Position numbers and translations under genes: made by a program. The notes beneath the pieces were generated by a model that was not told the DNA's origin, searched no databases, and was given only the letters and a program-made list of their open reading frames with translations. Source: Wocania_A sp965224845 (GTDB lineage: Bacteria > Bacteroidota > Bacteroidia > Flavobacteriales > Flavobacteriaceae). Taken from it: 64,000 nt of DNA. Shown here one piece after another: positions 8,075 to 18,639 of this stretch (positions are counted from its first letter, which is position 1; each line of letters starts with the position of its first letter). Where the stretch lies: positions 248,001-312,000 of the forward strand of contig CBDDAJ010000015.1 in assembly GCA_965224845.1 (NCBI GenBank). Direction: 5' to 3'.

Positions 8075-9820
8075 TTATTTTCCGTTTTCTAAAAGGGTAT
8101 CTTTTTTACCATAAAGTAGTTCTGCTACTTCAATAAGGTTTTTAACAATATCATTTACATTATCATTATCATTTACTAACGAAGACGCCATATCTACGGT
8201 TATTAAATCTTTCCTTATTAGTTCTTCAATTTGTTTGTTGCTATTAGCGATCCTGCTTTTTAATTCCTTCTTTAATTTTAACAGGGTTCTATAATATTTC
8301 TCATTATCCTTTTCTGTTCTAAACAGATAAATTATTCGTAAAACTTTAACCACTTTTCTTCTAAACTTATCATACTCTTTTTGTATATATTGATTTTCAG
8401 AATTTAAGTACTGTGCTACATTGCGGCTTAACTCATTAATATCTTTTACAATTTCTACCATTTTTCTATTAGCAACTTTTATATTGTCTATTTGATTATT
8501 TTGATATTCTGTTAATCCTAACTTACTTTGTGCTTTGGTTGCATAATTAATTATCTCGCCATAAATTGACTTAACTTTAAATGTATATAGTTCCCGAACA
8601 TTAGTTTGAAAAGGAACATTCGATTTTTTAATAAGCTTTTTTAATTTTAAATCAGATTTAATGTCTTCTCTATGAATATTTAAAGCATGCGCCACAATTT
8701 CAAAAATTGTTGTTTTATACAAATATTTAGATTCCTTAATTAATGTGGCTATTGCAGTTTCTGGATAGTTTAGCCCTTTCTTAGTTAAAAATTTAGGTTC
8801 GTCTGCAGTTTTTTCTGGTTCGGGTTTAAATGGTACTACTTTTTCTACCAACTTTGAAATTGGGTTTATAAACCATACCAATAAAAAAGTATTGGTCACA
8901 TTAAAAACGGTATGAAATAATGAAATTGCTACCGGAATTGCAGCGGCACTAACATATGGAGAACCTGAACCTAAATAAGTAGTTAACCCGTTTATAAGAT
9001 TCAAAAAAGGATAAAAAAGAATAAGCATCCATACTACTCCCATTAAATTGAACACCAAGTGAGCTCTAGCGGTTCTTTTTGCTTGGTAGTTTGCAATTAT
9101 TGCTGCCAGGTTAGCTGTGATCGTTGTTCCTATGTTTTCTCCTAAAACCATGGCTGCTGCTAATTCAAATGGAATCCATCCTTGGGCAGTCATAATTAAA
9201 GTTAATGCCATTGTAGCAGAAGATGATTGTATAATAATTGTTAAAAGGGTTCCTATTAAAAGGAATAACAAAACAGATAAAAAGCCAAGGTCTGTATACT
9301 GAGATAAAAAACTCAAAAGCTCTGGATTGCTTTTCAAATCTGGCATAGAATCCTTTAAAAACTGAAGACCAATAAACAATACGGCAAATCCGATAATAAA
9401 GTTTCCTAAATCTTTAGTGCGCGCTTTCTTTATAAAGGTACATGCAAAACCTAAGCCTACTAATGGCAAAGCAATAGCACTCATACTTACTTTAAACCCT
9501 AAAATTGTAATTAACCAAGCTGTAATTGTCGTACCAATATTAGCTCCCATAATAACACTGATTGACTCAACCAACGTAAGTAATCCAGCGTTAGAAAAAC
9601 TAACTACCATAAGTGTAGTAGCTGAAGATGATTGTATAATTGAAGTAATTAAGAATCCTGTAAAAACTCCTAAAAATCTATTAGAAGTCATGGTTGCCAA
9701 TATAGAACGCATTTTATTTCCTGCCAACTTTAAAAGTGCGTCACTCATTACTTTCATTCCAAAAAGGAATAATCCTAAAGCACCTATTAGCTGTAGAACA
9801 TCATAAAAGTTGTATTGCAT
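8075..9820 (-). CDS. Na+/phosphate cotransporter (NptA/YjbB type) with PhoU-like tail
   Basis: This 581-residue protein has two membrane repeats with the NptA signature: GLFLFGMKVMSDALLKLAGN, then QSSSATTLMVVSF near residue 65 and QSSSATMALTLIM near residue 200, each followed by GANIGTT or GENIGTT. Residues of roughly 340-575 are a charged helical PhoU-like domain. Family knowledge: NptA proteins move phosphate with sodium; YjbB-type homologues with PhoU tails have been linked to phosphate export. Direction cannot be told from sequence. It leads the operon with the RDD and chrA genes. No convincing 11-bp repeat array was found upstream, so Pho control is not claimed. Confidence 0.88.
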   Translation of the reverse strand: MQYNFYDVLQLIGALGLFLFGMKVMSDALLKLAGNKMRSILATMTSNRFLGVFTGFLITSIIQSSSATTLMVVSFSNAGLLTLVESISVIMGANIGTTITAWLITILGFKVSMSAIALPLVGLGFACTFIKKARTKDLGNFIIGFAVLFIGLQFLKDSMPDLKSNPELLSFLSQYTDLGFLSVLLFLLIGTLLTIIIQSSSATMALTLIMTAQGWIPFELAAAMVLGENIGTTITANLAAIIANYQAKRTARAHLVFNLMGVVWMLILFYPFLNLINGLTTYLGSGSPYVSAAAIPVAISLFHTVFNVTNTFLLVWFINPISKLVEKVVPFKPEPEKTADEPKFLTKKGLNYPETAIATLIKESKYLYKTTIFEIVAHALNIHREDIKSDLKLKKLIKKSNVPFQTNVRELYTFKVKSIYGEIINYATKAQSKLGLTEYQNNQIDNIKVANRKMVEIVKDINELSRNVAQYLNSENQYIQKEYDKFRRKVVKVLRIIYLFRTEKDNEKYYRTLLKLKKELKSRIANSNKQIEELIRKDLITVDMASSLVNDNDNVNDIVKNLIEVAELLYGKKDTLLENGK

Positions 9821-10002
9821 CTATAACTTTATTCTAAATATCGTTGTTAAATTAGTTCAATAATATTAAATGGCAAAAAAGATTGACCCGATAATCGAGA
9901 TTAAATGCTCTGAAGCTTGCTTCAAATTTTTACTACGCTTCCCTTACAAATACCTCGTGAGCTTCCTCTAAAGTTGTTTACTAAGGCCTATTATAAACTT
10001 AA

Positions 10003-10031
10003 AAAACCACCTCAACTAAGGTGGTTTTTAA
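10003..10031. terminator. Terminator hairpin downstream of nrdA (distal)
   Basis: Arms AAAACCACCT and AGGTGGTTTT are flanked by A/T runs, so it can act in both directions. It is the second of two hairpins after nrdA. The stretch between here and the Na/Pi gene start (9821-10002) shows no gene; it contains the small palindrome TGAAGCTTGCTTCA near 9910-9923. Confidence 0.8.
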
Positions 10032-10033
10032 AA

Positions 10034-10068
10034 ATTTGGGGTTCCCTCTTTCGAGGGAACAAACCCAA
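10034..10068. terminator. GC-rich hairpin downstream of nrdA (proximal)
   Basis: The dyad GTTCCCTC / GAGGGAAC with loop TTTC lies at 10041-10060, and outer arms TTGGG / CCCAA extend it. It is the first structure met by the nrdA transcript after its stop codon. Confidence 0.7.
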
Positions 10069-10080
10069 TATTTTATTTTT

Positions 10081-12563
10081 TTATGATCCGCACATTAAAC
10101 AATCGTCACCTTCGGCAGCTTTTGCTTGTGCGATAAGGGCCTTCATTTCCTCAGCAGACATAGGCTCAACTTCTGGCTTACTTTGTTGTGCAAATTTAGC
10201 TGCATTTTGAGCGGCTAACTTCTTTTTCTTTGCTTTTTCTTGTTGGGCTACTACATTATCAACCTCAACTGTTTCGGCAACAGGTTGTTCTTTTTTCTTG
10301 GCATCTAATGTAAATTTAATAGCATCAACCGCACTTTTAGTACGTAAATAATACATGCCTGTTTTTAACCCACTTTTCCATGCGTAAAAATGCATTGATG
10401 TTAATTTTGCCATAGTAGCACCCTCTAAAAACAAGTTAAGTGATTGAGATTGATCTATAAAGTACCCTCTTTGACGAGACATATCTATAATATCTTTCAT
10501 GCTCAGTTCCCAAACGGTTTTGTATAAGTCTTTAATCTCTTGAGGAATAATATCAATGTGCTGTATTGAACCATTTGCTCGCATAATAGCTTGCTTTAAG
10601 TTGTCATCCCAAAGCCCTAATTCGACTAAGTCTTCTAATAAATGTTTGTTAACAACTATAAACTCTCCCGACAGCACACGACGTGTATAAATGTTTGATG
10701 TATAAGGCTCAAAACATTCATTATTTCCAAGAATTTGAGACGTTGATGCCGTTGGCATAGGGGCAACCAATAACGAATTACGCACCCCGTTTTTAAGGAC
10801 TTGTTTACGCAGTTTTGCCCAATCCCAATTACCACTTAATTCATCATCTTTAATATTCCATAGGTTGTGTTGAAAATCTCCTTTACTAATAGGAGAGCCT
10901 TCGTAAGTTTGGTAAGGTCCATCTACTTTTGCCTCTTCCATACTTGCCGTAACGGCTGCATAGTAAAGTGTTTCAAATATATCCTGATTTAATTTCTTAG
11001 CTTCATCACTCGTAAAAGGCATACGCAATTGAATAAACGTATCTGCTAAGCCTTGAACACCTAAACCAATAGGCCTATGACGCATATTTGAGTTTTCTGC
11101 TTCTTTTACAGGGTAGTAATTTCTATCGATAACTCGATTTAAGTTTTTAGTAACCCGCTTTGTAATACGGAACAGTTCTTTATGATCAAATGCTCCATTT
11201 TTAACAAACATAGGTAATGCTATGGAAGCCAAATTACAAACGGCTACCTCGTCTGGAGCGGTATATTCTAAAATCTCTGTACATAGGTTTGACGAACGAA
11301 TGGTTCCTATATTTTGTTGATTAGATTTACGATTTGCCGCATCCTTATACAACATATACGGTGTTCCTGTTTCAATTTGAGATTCTAATATTTTTTCCCA
11401 AAGCTCACGGGCTTTAATGGTTTTACGACCTTTCCCTTCGGCTTCATATTTAGTATATAAAGCTTCAAAAGCTTCGCTGTGTACCTCATCTAATCCCGGG
11501 CATTCATTAGGGCACATCAAGGTCCATTCTCCATCTTCTTGTACACGTTTCATAAATAAATCAGACGTCCACATAGCATAAAATAAATCACGAGCACGCA
11601 TTTCTTCTTTACCATGATTCTTTTTTAAGTCAAGAAATCAAAAATATCAGCATGCCAGGTTTCAATATAAATAGCAAAGCTTCCTTTACGTTTTCCGCCA
11701 CCTTGATCTACATAACGTGCAGTATCGTTAAAAACTTGTAACATGGGTACAATACCATTTGATGTCCCGTTTGTACCGGCAATATAACTTCCTGTGGCAC
11801 GTACATTGTGTATTGCTAAACCTATTCCTCCTGCAGATTGCGATATTTTTGCAGTTTGCTTTAAGGTATCGTAAATCCCATCAATACTATCTTCCTTCAT
11901 GGTTAAAAGAAAACATGATGACATTTGAGGTTTTGGTGTTCCTGAATTAAATAATGTTGGTGTAGCGTGTGTAAAATATTTTTTAGACATTAGCTCATAA
12001 GTCTCGATGGCTGCATCTAAATCGTTTAAATGAATCCCAATTGAAACACGCATAAGCATGTGCTGTGGGCGTTCTGCTATTTCTCCATTAAGTTTTAATA
12101 AGTACGAACGCTCTAGCGTTTTAAACCCAAAATAATCGTATCCAAAATCGCGATTATAGATAATTGTAGAATCCAATCTATCTTTATTATCCATAATAAC
12201 CTGATAAACCTCGTCTGATAATAATGGGGCTTTTTTATTGGTTCTTGGATTTACATAAGTGTAGAGATCCGTCATAACCTCACTAAATGTTTTCTTAGTG
12301 TTTTTATGTAAGTTAGACACCGAAATTCTGGCTGCTAAACGCGCGTAGTCTGGATGTGCTGTTGTCATAGTTGCAGCAGTCTCGGCAGCAAGATTATCAA
12401 GTTCGCTAGTTGTAACCCCATCATATAATCCTTCAATAACACGCATGGCTACTTTTAGAGGATCTACTAATTCGTTTAATCCATAACATAGTTTTCTTAC
12501 CCTAGCGGTAATCTTGTCGAACATTACTTGCTCTTTTCTGCCATCTCTTTTTACTACATACAT
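10081..12563 (-). CDS. nrdA: Ribonucleoside-diphosphate reductase alpha subunit, class Ia; frame broken by one base
   Basis: NrdA reduces ribonucleoside diphosphates to the deoxy forms with NrdB. The start is the ATG at 12563, giving MYVVKRDGRKEQVMFDKIT, the beginning of an N-terminal ATP cone. The frame stops at 11625 after WHADIFDFL. The protein continues in another frame at LKKNHGKEEMRARDLF. One missing base at 11630/11631 (TTGACTT where TTGGACTT is expected) explains this; with it the protein is 827 residues, normal length. Visible motifs are SSCFLL, VCNLASIALP, PMPTASTSQILGNNECFEP and the C-terminal redox pair in DDCLMCGS. Because nrdB is broken too, a sequence error is more likely than a pseudogene. 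nrdB lies upstream on the same strand. Confidence 0.88.
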
Positions 12564-12716
12564 AATTTTACACGTTTTTATTTTTTTCTGAACCACCAAA
12601 TTCAGAAAAATGGTTAGTTGGATATTCTAAATTTGAAACTAGTGGTTAATTAGCCTCAAAATCAGTTAATTAAAAATATTTACTTATTAATTGAAAATCG
12701 TTTCTCTTCTAGGGTT

Positions 12717-12724
12717 CAAAGATT
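12717..12724 (-). promoter_or_regulatory. -7-like element upstream of nrdA
   Basis: On the minus strand AATCTTTG differs by one base from TAnnTTTG. The same ACAATCTTTG stands upstream of nrdB (13797-13806), suggesting that the two genes have separate, similar promoters. Confidence 0.4.
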
Positions 12725-12757
12725 GTGAAACGTTTTTGTTTTAAATTGATTTCTTAT

Positions 12758-13739
12758 TTAGAAATCTTCATCAAAACTAAATTTATTTTCATCGTCTTCT
12801 TTATTAAGAACACCTGCTTTTTGATATTCAGAAACTCGCTTTTCAAAGAAATTAGTTTTTCCTTGTAACGAAATCATATCCATAAAATCGAATGGATTAG
12901 TTGAGTTATACACCTTATCACAACCAAACTCTACTAATAGTCTATCGGTTACAAACTCCAGATACTGTGTCATTAGTTTTGCATTCATCCCTATTAAGCT
13001 TACAGGAAGCGACTCGGTAATAAACATGCGCTCAATATCTAAAGCATTTGTAAGGATGTCTGTAATTCTTTCTTTTGGAACTTTGTTTACAATATGGTTT
13101 TGATGTAAATGCACCGCAAAATCGCAATGTAAACCTTCATCTCTAGAGATAAGCTCATTAGAGAATGTTAATCCGGGTAATAAGCCTCGTTTTTTAAGCC
13201 AGAAAATAGAGCAGAAGGCTTCCTGAGAAAAAGATGCCTTCAACTGCTGCAAAAGCAATTAAACGTTCTGCAAAACTTGGAGAGTCTATCCATTTAAGTG
13301 CCCAATCTGCTTTTTCTTTAATGGCTGGAAAAACCTCAATGGCTCTAAATAATGCATCTTTTTCTTTATCGTCTTTTACATAGGTATCAATTAATAACGA
13401 GTAAACTTCTGAATGGATATTTTCCATCATAATTTGAAACCCATAAAAGAATTTTGCTTCTGTGTATTGCACTTCAGACACAAAGTTTTCAGCTAAATTT
13501 TCATTTACAATCCCATCAGAAGCGGCAAAAAATGCTAAAACATGCTTGATAAAATAGCGTTCATCATCAGTTAATTTTGTATTCCAGTCATTAATATCTT
13601 GATGTAAATCAATTTCCTCAGCAGTCCAAATACTTGCCTCTTGCTTTTTATACCATTCCCAAATATCATGATGTTGAATTGGAAAAATAACAAACCGATC
13701 TTTGTTTTCTTGTAAAATGGGTTCAATAGCTTGAGACAT
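12758..13739 (-). CDS. nrdB: Ribonucleoside-diphosphate reductase beta subunit, class Ia; frame broken by one base
   Basis: NrdB makes the radical used by NrdA. The start is the ATG at 13739 (MSQAIEPILQENKDRF). The frame runs to EGIFFSGSL and then breaks; the true continuation is FCSIFWLKKRGLLPGLTFSNEL in another frame. Removing one C of the CC pair (plus-strand GG at 13217-13218) restores a 326-residue protein, the usual length. Di-iron ligands are visible in EAKFFYGFQIMMENIHSEVY, in EGIFFSG and in SNELISRDEGLHCDF. It lies upstream of nrdA on the same strand with about 195 bp between. The extra base looks like a sequence error, as in nrdA. Confidence 0.88.
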
Positions 13740-13796
13740 TGTTTTTTGTTTTTTTAATGAAAATTGGACGAAAATTTTGCTTTGATTTCGGGATAA

Positions 13797-13804
13797 CAAA
13801 GATT
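13797..13804 (-). promoter_or_regulatory. -7-like element upstream of nrdB
   Basis: Minus-strand AATCTTTG, one mismatch to TAnnTTTG, sits about 58 bp before the nrdB start and repeats the element found before nrdA. No convincing NrdR box was seen near it. Confidence 0.4.
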
Positions 13805-13806
13805 GT

Positions 13807-14149
13807 AAAATGATTGCTATCTTTTTAAAGATTTCACGAAACCTTTTCAACAAGTTTTTAACAAAGAAAAAATCTCACAAAGAAAACGCACTTTTTTTGT
13901 TATAATTTTAACTTATTGATTATCAGTTGTTTAAAACAATAATATCGTAAAAACAAAATGATTCAACTTTGAATTTATTTATAATAAAACCTCAGATTTT
14001 ACGGTGTTTTACAACGATATTTCAGCAAAAATTTAATGCTCTTTAAGAGACGTAAAACTACTTTTTAGGAATAAACAAAACTTAATGAGTTTTTACTAAA
14101 AAAAATGTCTGTTCTTTAGTAATTTGATAATTATTATTAAAAAAAGGGA
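13807..14149. other. Gene-free stretch between nrdB and the DUF3109 gene
   Basis: I see no gene. The region is very AT-rich. It holds a loose inverted repeat with AATATCGT near 13941 and ACGATATT near 14014, and A-rich and T-rich runs around 13860-13905. None reads as a clear terminator or regulator site. Confidence 0.5.
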
Positions 14150-14717
14150 CTACTTGTATTTATTGGCAACTTTTTCTAATTCCGTATACCAATCTTCACC
14201 AAACTTTCTAATTAAAGCTTCCTTTACAAATTTGTATACAGGCACCTGGAGTGCTCTTCCAAGCGTACATGCATCATCGCAAATCTCCCCATTTATTATA
14301 ATTTACAGCAGAAAATTCAGAATACTCCTTTACTCGAATGGGGTACAAATGACAAGACACCGGTTTTTTCCAAGAAACCTCTCCTTGGTTATAAGCTTCT
14401 TCAATACCGCAAAGTGCTGTATGTTTATCATCAAAAATCACATAGGCACAATCGGCATTATTAATTAAAGGCGTTTCAAGCTCACCAAAATCTGTAGTAA
14501 TATGGGTTCCTTGCTGTTCAATAGCTTCAATACCTTGCTTTCTTAAAAAGGGTTTTACTTTTGGATAAATATCCTTAAGAATTTGAGTTTCTTCTTTACT
14601 AAGTGGTGCTCCGGCATCTCCATCAATACAACATGCGCCTTTACATGCGGATAGATTACAAACAAAATCTTTTTCTATAATATCTTCTGAAACTATGGTC
14701 TTACCTAATTGAAACAT
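14150..14717 (-). CDS. DUF3109 family Cys-rich protein; frame broken by one base
   Basis: The N-terminal part has the Cys pattern of DUF3109 proteins (CNLSACKGACC near residue 20, then CAYV, CGIEEAY and SCHLYPIRV), which suggests a bound iron-sulfur cluster or zinc. The frame ends early at 14274 after NYNKWGDLR, but one frame over the protein continues CDDACTLGRALQVPVYKF to a stop at 14150. Removing one G from the four-G run at 14287-14290 (C on the plus strand) gives KWEICDDACT and a 188-residue protein with the family's usual C-terminus. The function is unknown. It has its own perfect -7 box at 14742-14749. Confidence 0.8.
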
Positions 14718-14741
14718 GCATCTAAACTAAAAAGGTTGGAG

Positions 14742-14749
14742 CAAAAATA
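14742..14749 (-). promoter_or_regulatory. -7 box of the DUF3109 gene
   Basis: Minus-strand TATTTTTG is a perfect TAnnTTTG match. It predicts a transcript start near 14736, about 20 nt before the ATG at 14717. Confidence 0.55.
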
Positions 14750-14879
14750 GATAAACTTTACACGATAATTGATATTTAAATGTCTCTAAAATTTTAATAC
14801 CTCTTCCTCTCAATCATCGCGTTACTTTACTTTAATATAGTTTACTTTAATTTAATGTAATAAATCGGTAATAATCATC

Positions 14880-15001
14880 TACTTTTGCGAAAAAAAACTA
14901 AGAAGCTCTATTTCTAGAGGTTATTAATTTTTAAAATTTCTGCTATCGCGAGCATAGCAAATCATTATAAAAACGTAGCAAGCTACGAGGTGTTTTTTTT
15001 T
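14880..15001 (+). promoter_or_regulatory. marC promoter and hairpin-rich leader ending in a terminator-like element
   Basis: TACTTTTG (14880-14887) matches TAnnTTTG exactly. The leader that follows has three small hairpins: CTCTA / TAGAG near 14906-14919, GCTAT / ATAGC at 14942-14958, and CGTAGC / GCTACG at 14974-14987. The last is followed by ten T at 14992-15001. The marC ATG comes 18 bp later. This layout could attenuate marC or end a separate RNA of about 110 nt. Confidence 0.5.
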
Positions 15002-15019
15002 AATTTAAACTTTTAAATA

Positions 15020-15608
15020 ATGCAACTTAACTTTAAAGAAATTTTTACTGCTTTTATGGTATTATTTGCGGTAATAGACATTATAGGAAATATTCCTATT
15101 GTTATTGATTTACGTAAAAAAGCGGGACACATACAAAGTGAAAAAGCATCAATAATAGCTGGTATTATTTTAATTTTATTTCTCTTTTTAGGAAAAAGTA
15201 TATTAAACCTTATTGGTATTGATGTTAACTCCTTTGCGGTTGCAGGGGCCTTTATTTTGTTTTTTATTGCTTTAGAAATGATTTTAGGCATTACACTTTA
15301 CAAACAAGAAGAGCACAATTCAATGACTACTGCCGTTTTTCCCATTGGCATTTCCGCTTATTGCCGGCCCGGGAAGTTTAACTACTTTACTCTCTTTACG
15401 TGCAGAATTTAGAACTGAAAATATTATTATTGCTGTATTATTAAATGTAATTATTATTTATATTGTACTAAAAACTTCTGCTAAAATTGAGCGTCTTATA
15501 GGGCAAAATGGAATTAATATCATTCGAAAAGTATTTGGTGTTATATTATTGGCTATAGCTGTAAAATTATTTGCTCATAATATAAAAGCTTTATTTGATA
15601 TGGCTTAA
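15020..15608 (+). CDS. MarC family integral membrane protein; frame broken by one base
   Basis: This is a six-helix membrane protein of the MarC family. The N-terminal half has MVLFAVIDIIGNIPIVIDLRKK and the second half AFPLIAGPGSLTTLLSLRAE, both family signatures. The first frame goes astray after TTAVFPI at 15347; the correct continuation begins with AFPLIAGP one frame over. One of the two G at 15347-15348 is surplus, and without it the protein has 195 residues, typical for the family. Despite the name, no role in antibiotic resistance has held up; the substrate is unknown. Confidence 0.85.
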
Positions 15609-15698
15609 ACGCATAATGGGCATTGAATCAGGCCATGGGCAATACCCACCGAAATAATTGAATTACTGAAGAACACATTATTGCAAAAATTTAAATAA

Positions 15699-15902
15699 AT
15701 GAAAATATTAACCATATTGCTTAGCGTTATTGCTTTAGGACTCATTATTTTTAACCTTACAAAAGTAAATTTTAATGCCCCTTTTGAAGGCGACAGCATA
15801 ATCGCTTTAATAACCATTATAGCCTCATTGTGTGTTATTATAATGATGCGTATTTTAAGGGTTTCTAAACGCATTGAACAAAAAGTAAAAGAAAACAAAT
15901 AA
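15699..15902 (+). CDS. Small membrane protein, two helices
   Basis: This 67-residue protein has two predicted membrane helices (residues 1-20 and 34-52) and a basic tail (RVSKRIEQKVKENK). Its stop overlaps the start of the next gene in TAATG (15900-15904), so the two are translationally coupled. I do not recognise a family; the function is unknown. The 90 bp between marC and this gene show nothing notable. Confidence 0.65.
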   Translation: MKILTILLSVIALGLIIFNLTKVNFNAPFEGDSIIALITIIASLCVIIMMRILRVSKRIEQKVKENK

Positions 15903-16507
15903 TGCTTGATGCTATAATTATTGGTGGCGGAGCTGCGGGTTTATCCTGTGCTTTGGTTTTGGGGTCTGCAAAAAACAAACCCTTTGCTAAAAACAAGCAA
16001 ATTGCCATTATAACACATCAAAAAACATCGCACTTACAAACGGCTTTGTTTAATAATGTTCTGGGCTTAACCCCTAAAACCACCGGGGCTTCTATTTTGG
16101 AAAGCGGCAAAAAACAATTGCACGACTTGTATCCGCATGTACGGCATATTGAAAACGAAAAGGCTTGTGCTATTTCTAAATCTGCAAGCGGATTTAAAGT
16201 TGAAACCAACAAAAACACTTATTCATCTAAATTAGTCGTTATTGCTGTTGGCTATACCAATTTAATAACGATTAAAGGCTTAGAGTCATATATAGAACCG
16301 CACCCAAGAGCAGCTATTGAAAAAAATCGTATATGGTTAAAAAATACGGATCATGTAATTGAAGAAAATCTATATGTTGCTGGCACCTTAGCCGGTTGGC
16401 GCAGTCAGTTTGCCATAGCTTCCGGAAGTGGCGCACATGTAGCTACCGACATTTTAACACTTTGGAATGATGGAAAGCATACTAAAGTGCATGACAAGGT
16501 GGTTTAA
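15902..16507 (+). CDS. Small FAD/NAD(P)-dependent oxidoreductase, thioredoxin-reductase-like
   Basis: A Rossmann motif IIIGGGAAGLSCALVLG is at the very N-terminus. A second nucleotide-site-like stretch (KLVVIAVGYTN) is near residue 110, and a C-terminal ENLYVAGTLAGWRSQFAIASGSG matches the FAD-closing segment of thioredoxin-reductase-like proteins. At 201 residues it is shorter than thioredoxin reductase and lacks the CxxC active site, so it is not a thioredoxin reductase. A compact FAD protein of unknown substrate fits best. It is coupled to the small membrane protein upstream. Confidence 0.75.
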   Translation: MLDAIIIGGGAAGLSCALVLGSAKNKPFAKNKQIAIITHQKTSHLQTALFNNVLGLTPKTTGASILESGKKQLHDLYPHVRHIENEKACAISKSASGFKVETNKNTYSSKLVVIAVGYTNLITIKGLESYIEPHPRAAIEKNRIWLKNTDHVIEENLYVAGTLAGWRSQFAIASGSGAHVATDILTLWNDGKHTKVHDKVV

Positions 16508-16516
16508 AAACTACGA

Positions 16517-18107
16517 TCACTTCCCATCACTCAACCTAATCACCTCATCAATCATAATATCGCGTTGATTGAATACTTCTTCAAAAGCACCATTACCGTA
16601 AAGCTGATCTGCCAGTGTTGCTTTTATATATTGCTTAACTTCGTTATGGTAGGCTACAAAAGTTATTTTAGAGTCTGTTCTTAGGTTTAAATAATCTTGA
16701 AAAGCAAAAACTAAATCTTCACCTACCTCATAACTATCTATAAAGTCGCGCCTAGAAATCCCATCGTAAACATGACGGTCTTTTTCTAATTCTTCAAACA
16801 CAAAATAACCAATAAATCCACGGCGTTGCAAAAAAGTAAGTGTTTCGTTATGCATACTATTATCCACAGGCACAAATACGTCTGGTATAATACCGCCACC
16901 GCCATAAACCACCTTACCTTGTGGCGTTTTAAATTTTAACGAATCGGCAACTTTAATTTTTTCAGGGTCTAAAAGCTCACCACTTTCTAACCTGTCAAAA
17001 TACTCATCGTAATAATCTTTATGCCCGTTTTTATACGGCCGCTGTATCGATCGCCCTGTTGGCGTATAATAGCGCGACACGGTTAAACGTACTGCACTGC
17101 CATCTCCCAAATCCATTTCGCGTTGCACGAGCCCTTTCCCGTAAGAGCGGCGTCCAACTATAGTCCCTTTATCGTTATCCTGTAATGCACCAGCCACAAT
17201 CTCACTTGCCGAAGCAGAGTTTTCGTCAATCAACACATAAACGTTGCCTTCTTCAAATTCGCCTTTACTAGTAGCAAAGCTTTTTTCTATATCACCACGT
17301 TTATTTTTTGTAAACAAAATAAGTTTATCGTCTTCTAAAAACTCATCTACAATTTGCTCTGCTATACCTAAAAACCCACCAGGATTATCCCGTAAATCTA
17401 TTGCTAATTCGGTAGCACCAAGATTAATGAGTTTTTTCTAAGCCAGCTTTAAATTCTTTATACGTAGATTCTGCAAAACGATTAATTTTTATATACCCCA
17501 GTTTTTCGGTAAGCATGTAAGCTGCATCAACACTTTTTATAGGAATGGTACTGCGCTTAACGGTAAACTCCAGAAGCTCAGGCTCTCCTTTTCTAAATAC
17601 TTTTAATTTTACCTTGCTATTAATTGGCCCTTTTAGTTTTTTAACCAATTCTCCATCGTTTAAGCGTTCGCCATAAAGGGAGTCGCCATTAGCCATAATA
17701 ATGCGGTCGCCGCCTTTAATACCTGCTTTTGCACTTGGTCCATTTTCTATGGGTCTAATAACAGTAATGGTATCTTTATAGGTATAAAAGCTAACACCAA
17801 TACCCACAAAGTCGCCTTTCATATTTTCGGCAACACGCTCCATATCTTCTTTTGGGATGTATACCGAATGTGGATCTAAATTCTCCAGAATTCCATTAAC
17901 CGTAACATCTACAATACTATCTGTATTTATCTCATCTACATAGTCATAATCTATATAATCAATGAGTCTGTTGAGCTTATCTTTTTTACTGTTTGTTGAA
18001 AACAAACGATCTGGCGAATCGGAAAAATTTAACTTTCCCCCAATAAAAATACCTGCTGCTATAGCAACACCTAAAACCAGTGGTAAGTATTTTTTTTGAT
18101 AACCCAT
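16517..18107 (-). CDS. S41-family C-terminal processing peptidase; frame broken by one base
   Basis: A Ctp-type periplasmic protease. It has an N-terminal membrane anchor (residues 5-25), a PDZ domain around residues 90-170 (GIGVSFYTYKDTITVIRP, AGIKGGDRI) and a catalytic domain with NSASASEIVAGAL (Ser) and RRSYGKGLVQ (Lys). The frame ends at 17424 after KAGLEKTH. With one base fewer in the A6 run (T on plus, 17432-17437) it reads LEKLINLGATELAIDLRDNP and joins the downstream part, giving 529 residues. This is a homopolymer indel and probably a sequence error. The start overlaps the dCMP deaminase stop by one base. Confidence 0.87.
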
Positions 18108-18538
18108 TATGCTTCTATTTTCTCTATTAACTTAAGTTCTATCCCTGCTTTTTCTAAAAAACGTAATCCGGAATCATCTTTATATGCTTCATGATACACC
18201 ACCTTAACAATTCCTGCCTGGTGTATTAGTTTGCTACACTCCTTACATGGAGACATGGTAATATACAACGTTGCTCCTTTTGCAGATTGCGTTGATGATG
18301 CTACTTTTAAAATAGCATTCGCTTCAGCATGCAACACATACCATTTGGTGTAACCTTCGTCATCTTCACAAAAATTTTCAAATCCAGAAGGTGTTCCATT
18401 ATATCCATCCGATATTATCATTCTATCCTTTACAATAAGCGCGCCAACTTGCCGGCGCTTACAGTACGATAATTTCCCCCATTCTTTGGCAATTCTTAAA
18501 TAAGCCTTATCGTACTTAAGTTGTTTATGTTCTGGCAT
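18107..18538 (-). CDS. dCMP deaminase (ComEB-like)
   Basis: The protein has 143 residues. Zinc-binding motifs are HAEANAIL (His plus catalytic Glu, near residue 71) and PCKECSKLI (two Cys). The segment RRQVGALIVKD precedes them as in dCMP deaminases. The family converts dCMP to dUMP, a step toward dTMP; ComEB of Bacillus is the same fold. It is upstream of the S41 protease gene with TAATG coupling. Confidence 0.9.
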   Translation of the reverse strand: MPEHKQLKYDKAYLRIAKEWGKLSYCKRRQVGALIVKDRMIISDGYNGTPSGFENFCEDDEGYTKWYVLHAEANAILKVASSTQSAKGATLYITMSPCKECSKLIHQAGIVKVVYHEAYKDDSGLRFLEKAGIELKLIEKIEA

Positions 18539-18639
18539 TAATTTATTTTATAATTATGGCGTTACCCTCATTTTAAAATTTTAGAAAACCTATTAAATTT
18601 TAAAGGTATTCGGGTCAGGCTTTTTGTTACAATCTTTTG

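Noticed and set aside
9117..9806. Plus-strand open frames opposite the Na/Pi cotransporter
   Set aside because: They are antisense to a clear family member; the hydrophobic composition comes from the opposite strand.
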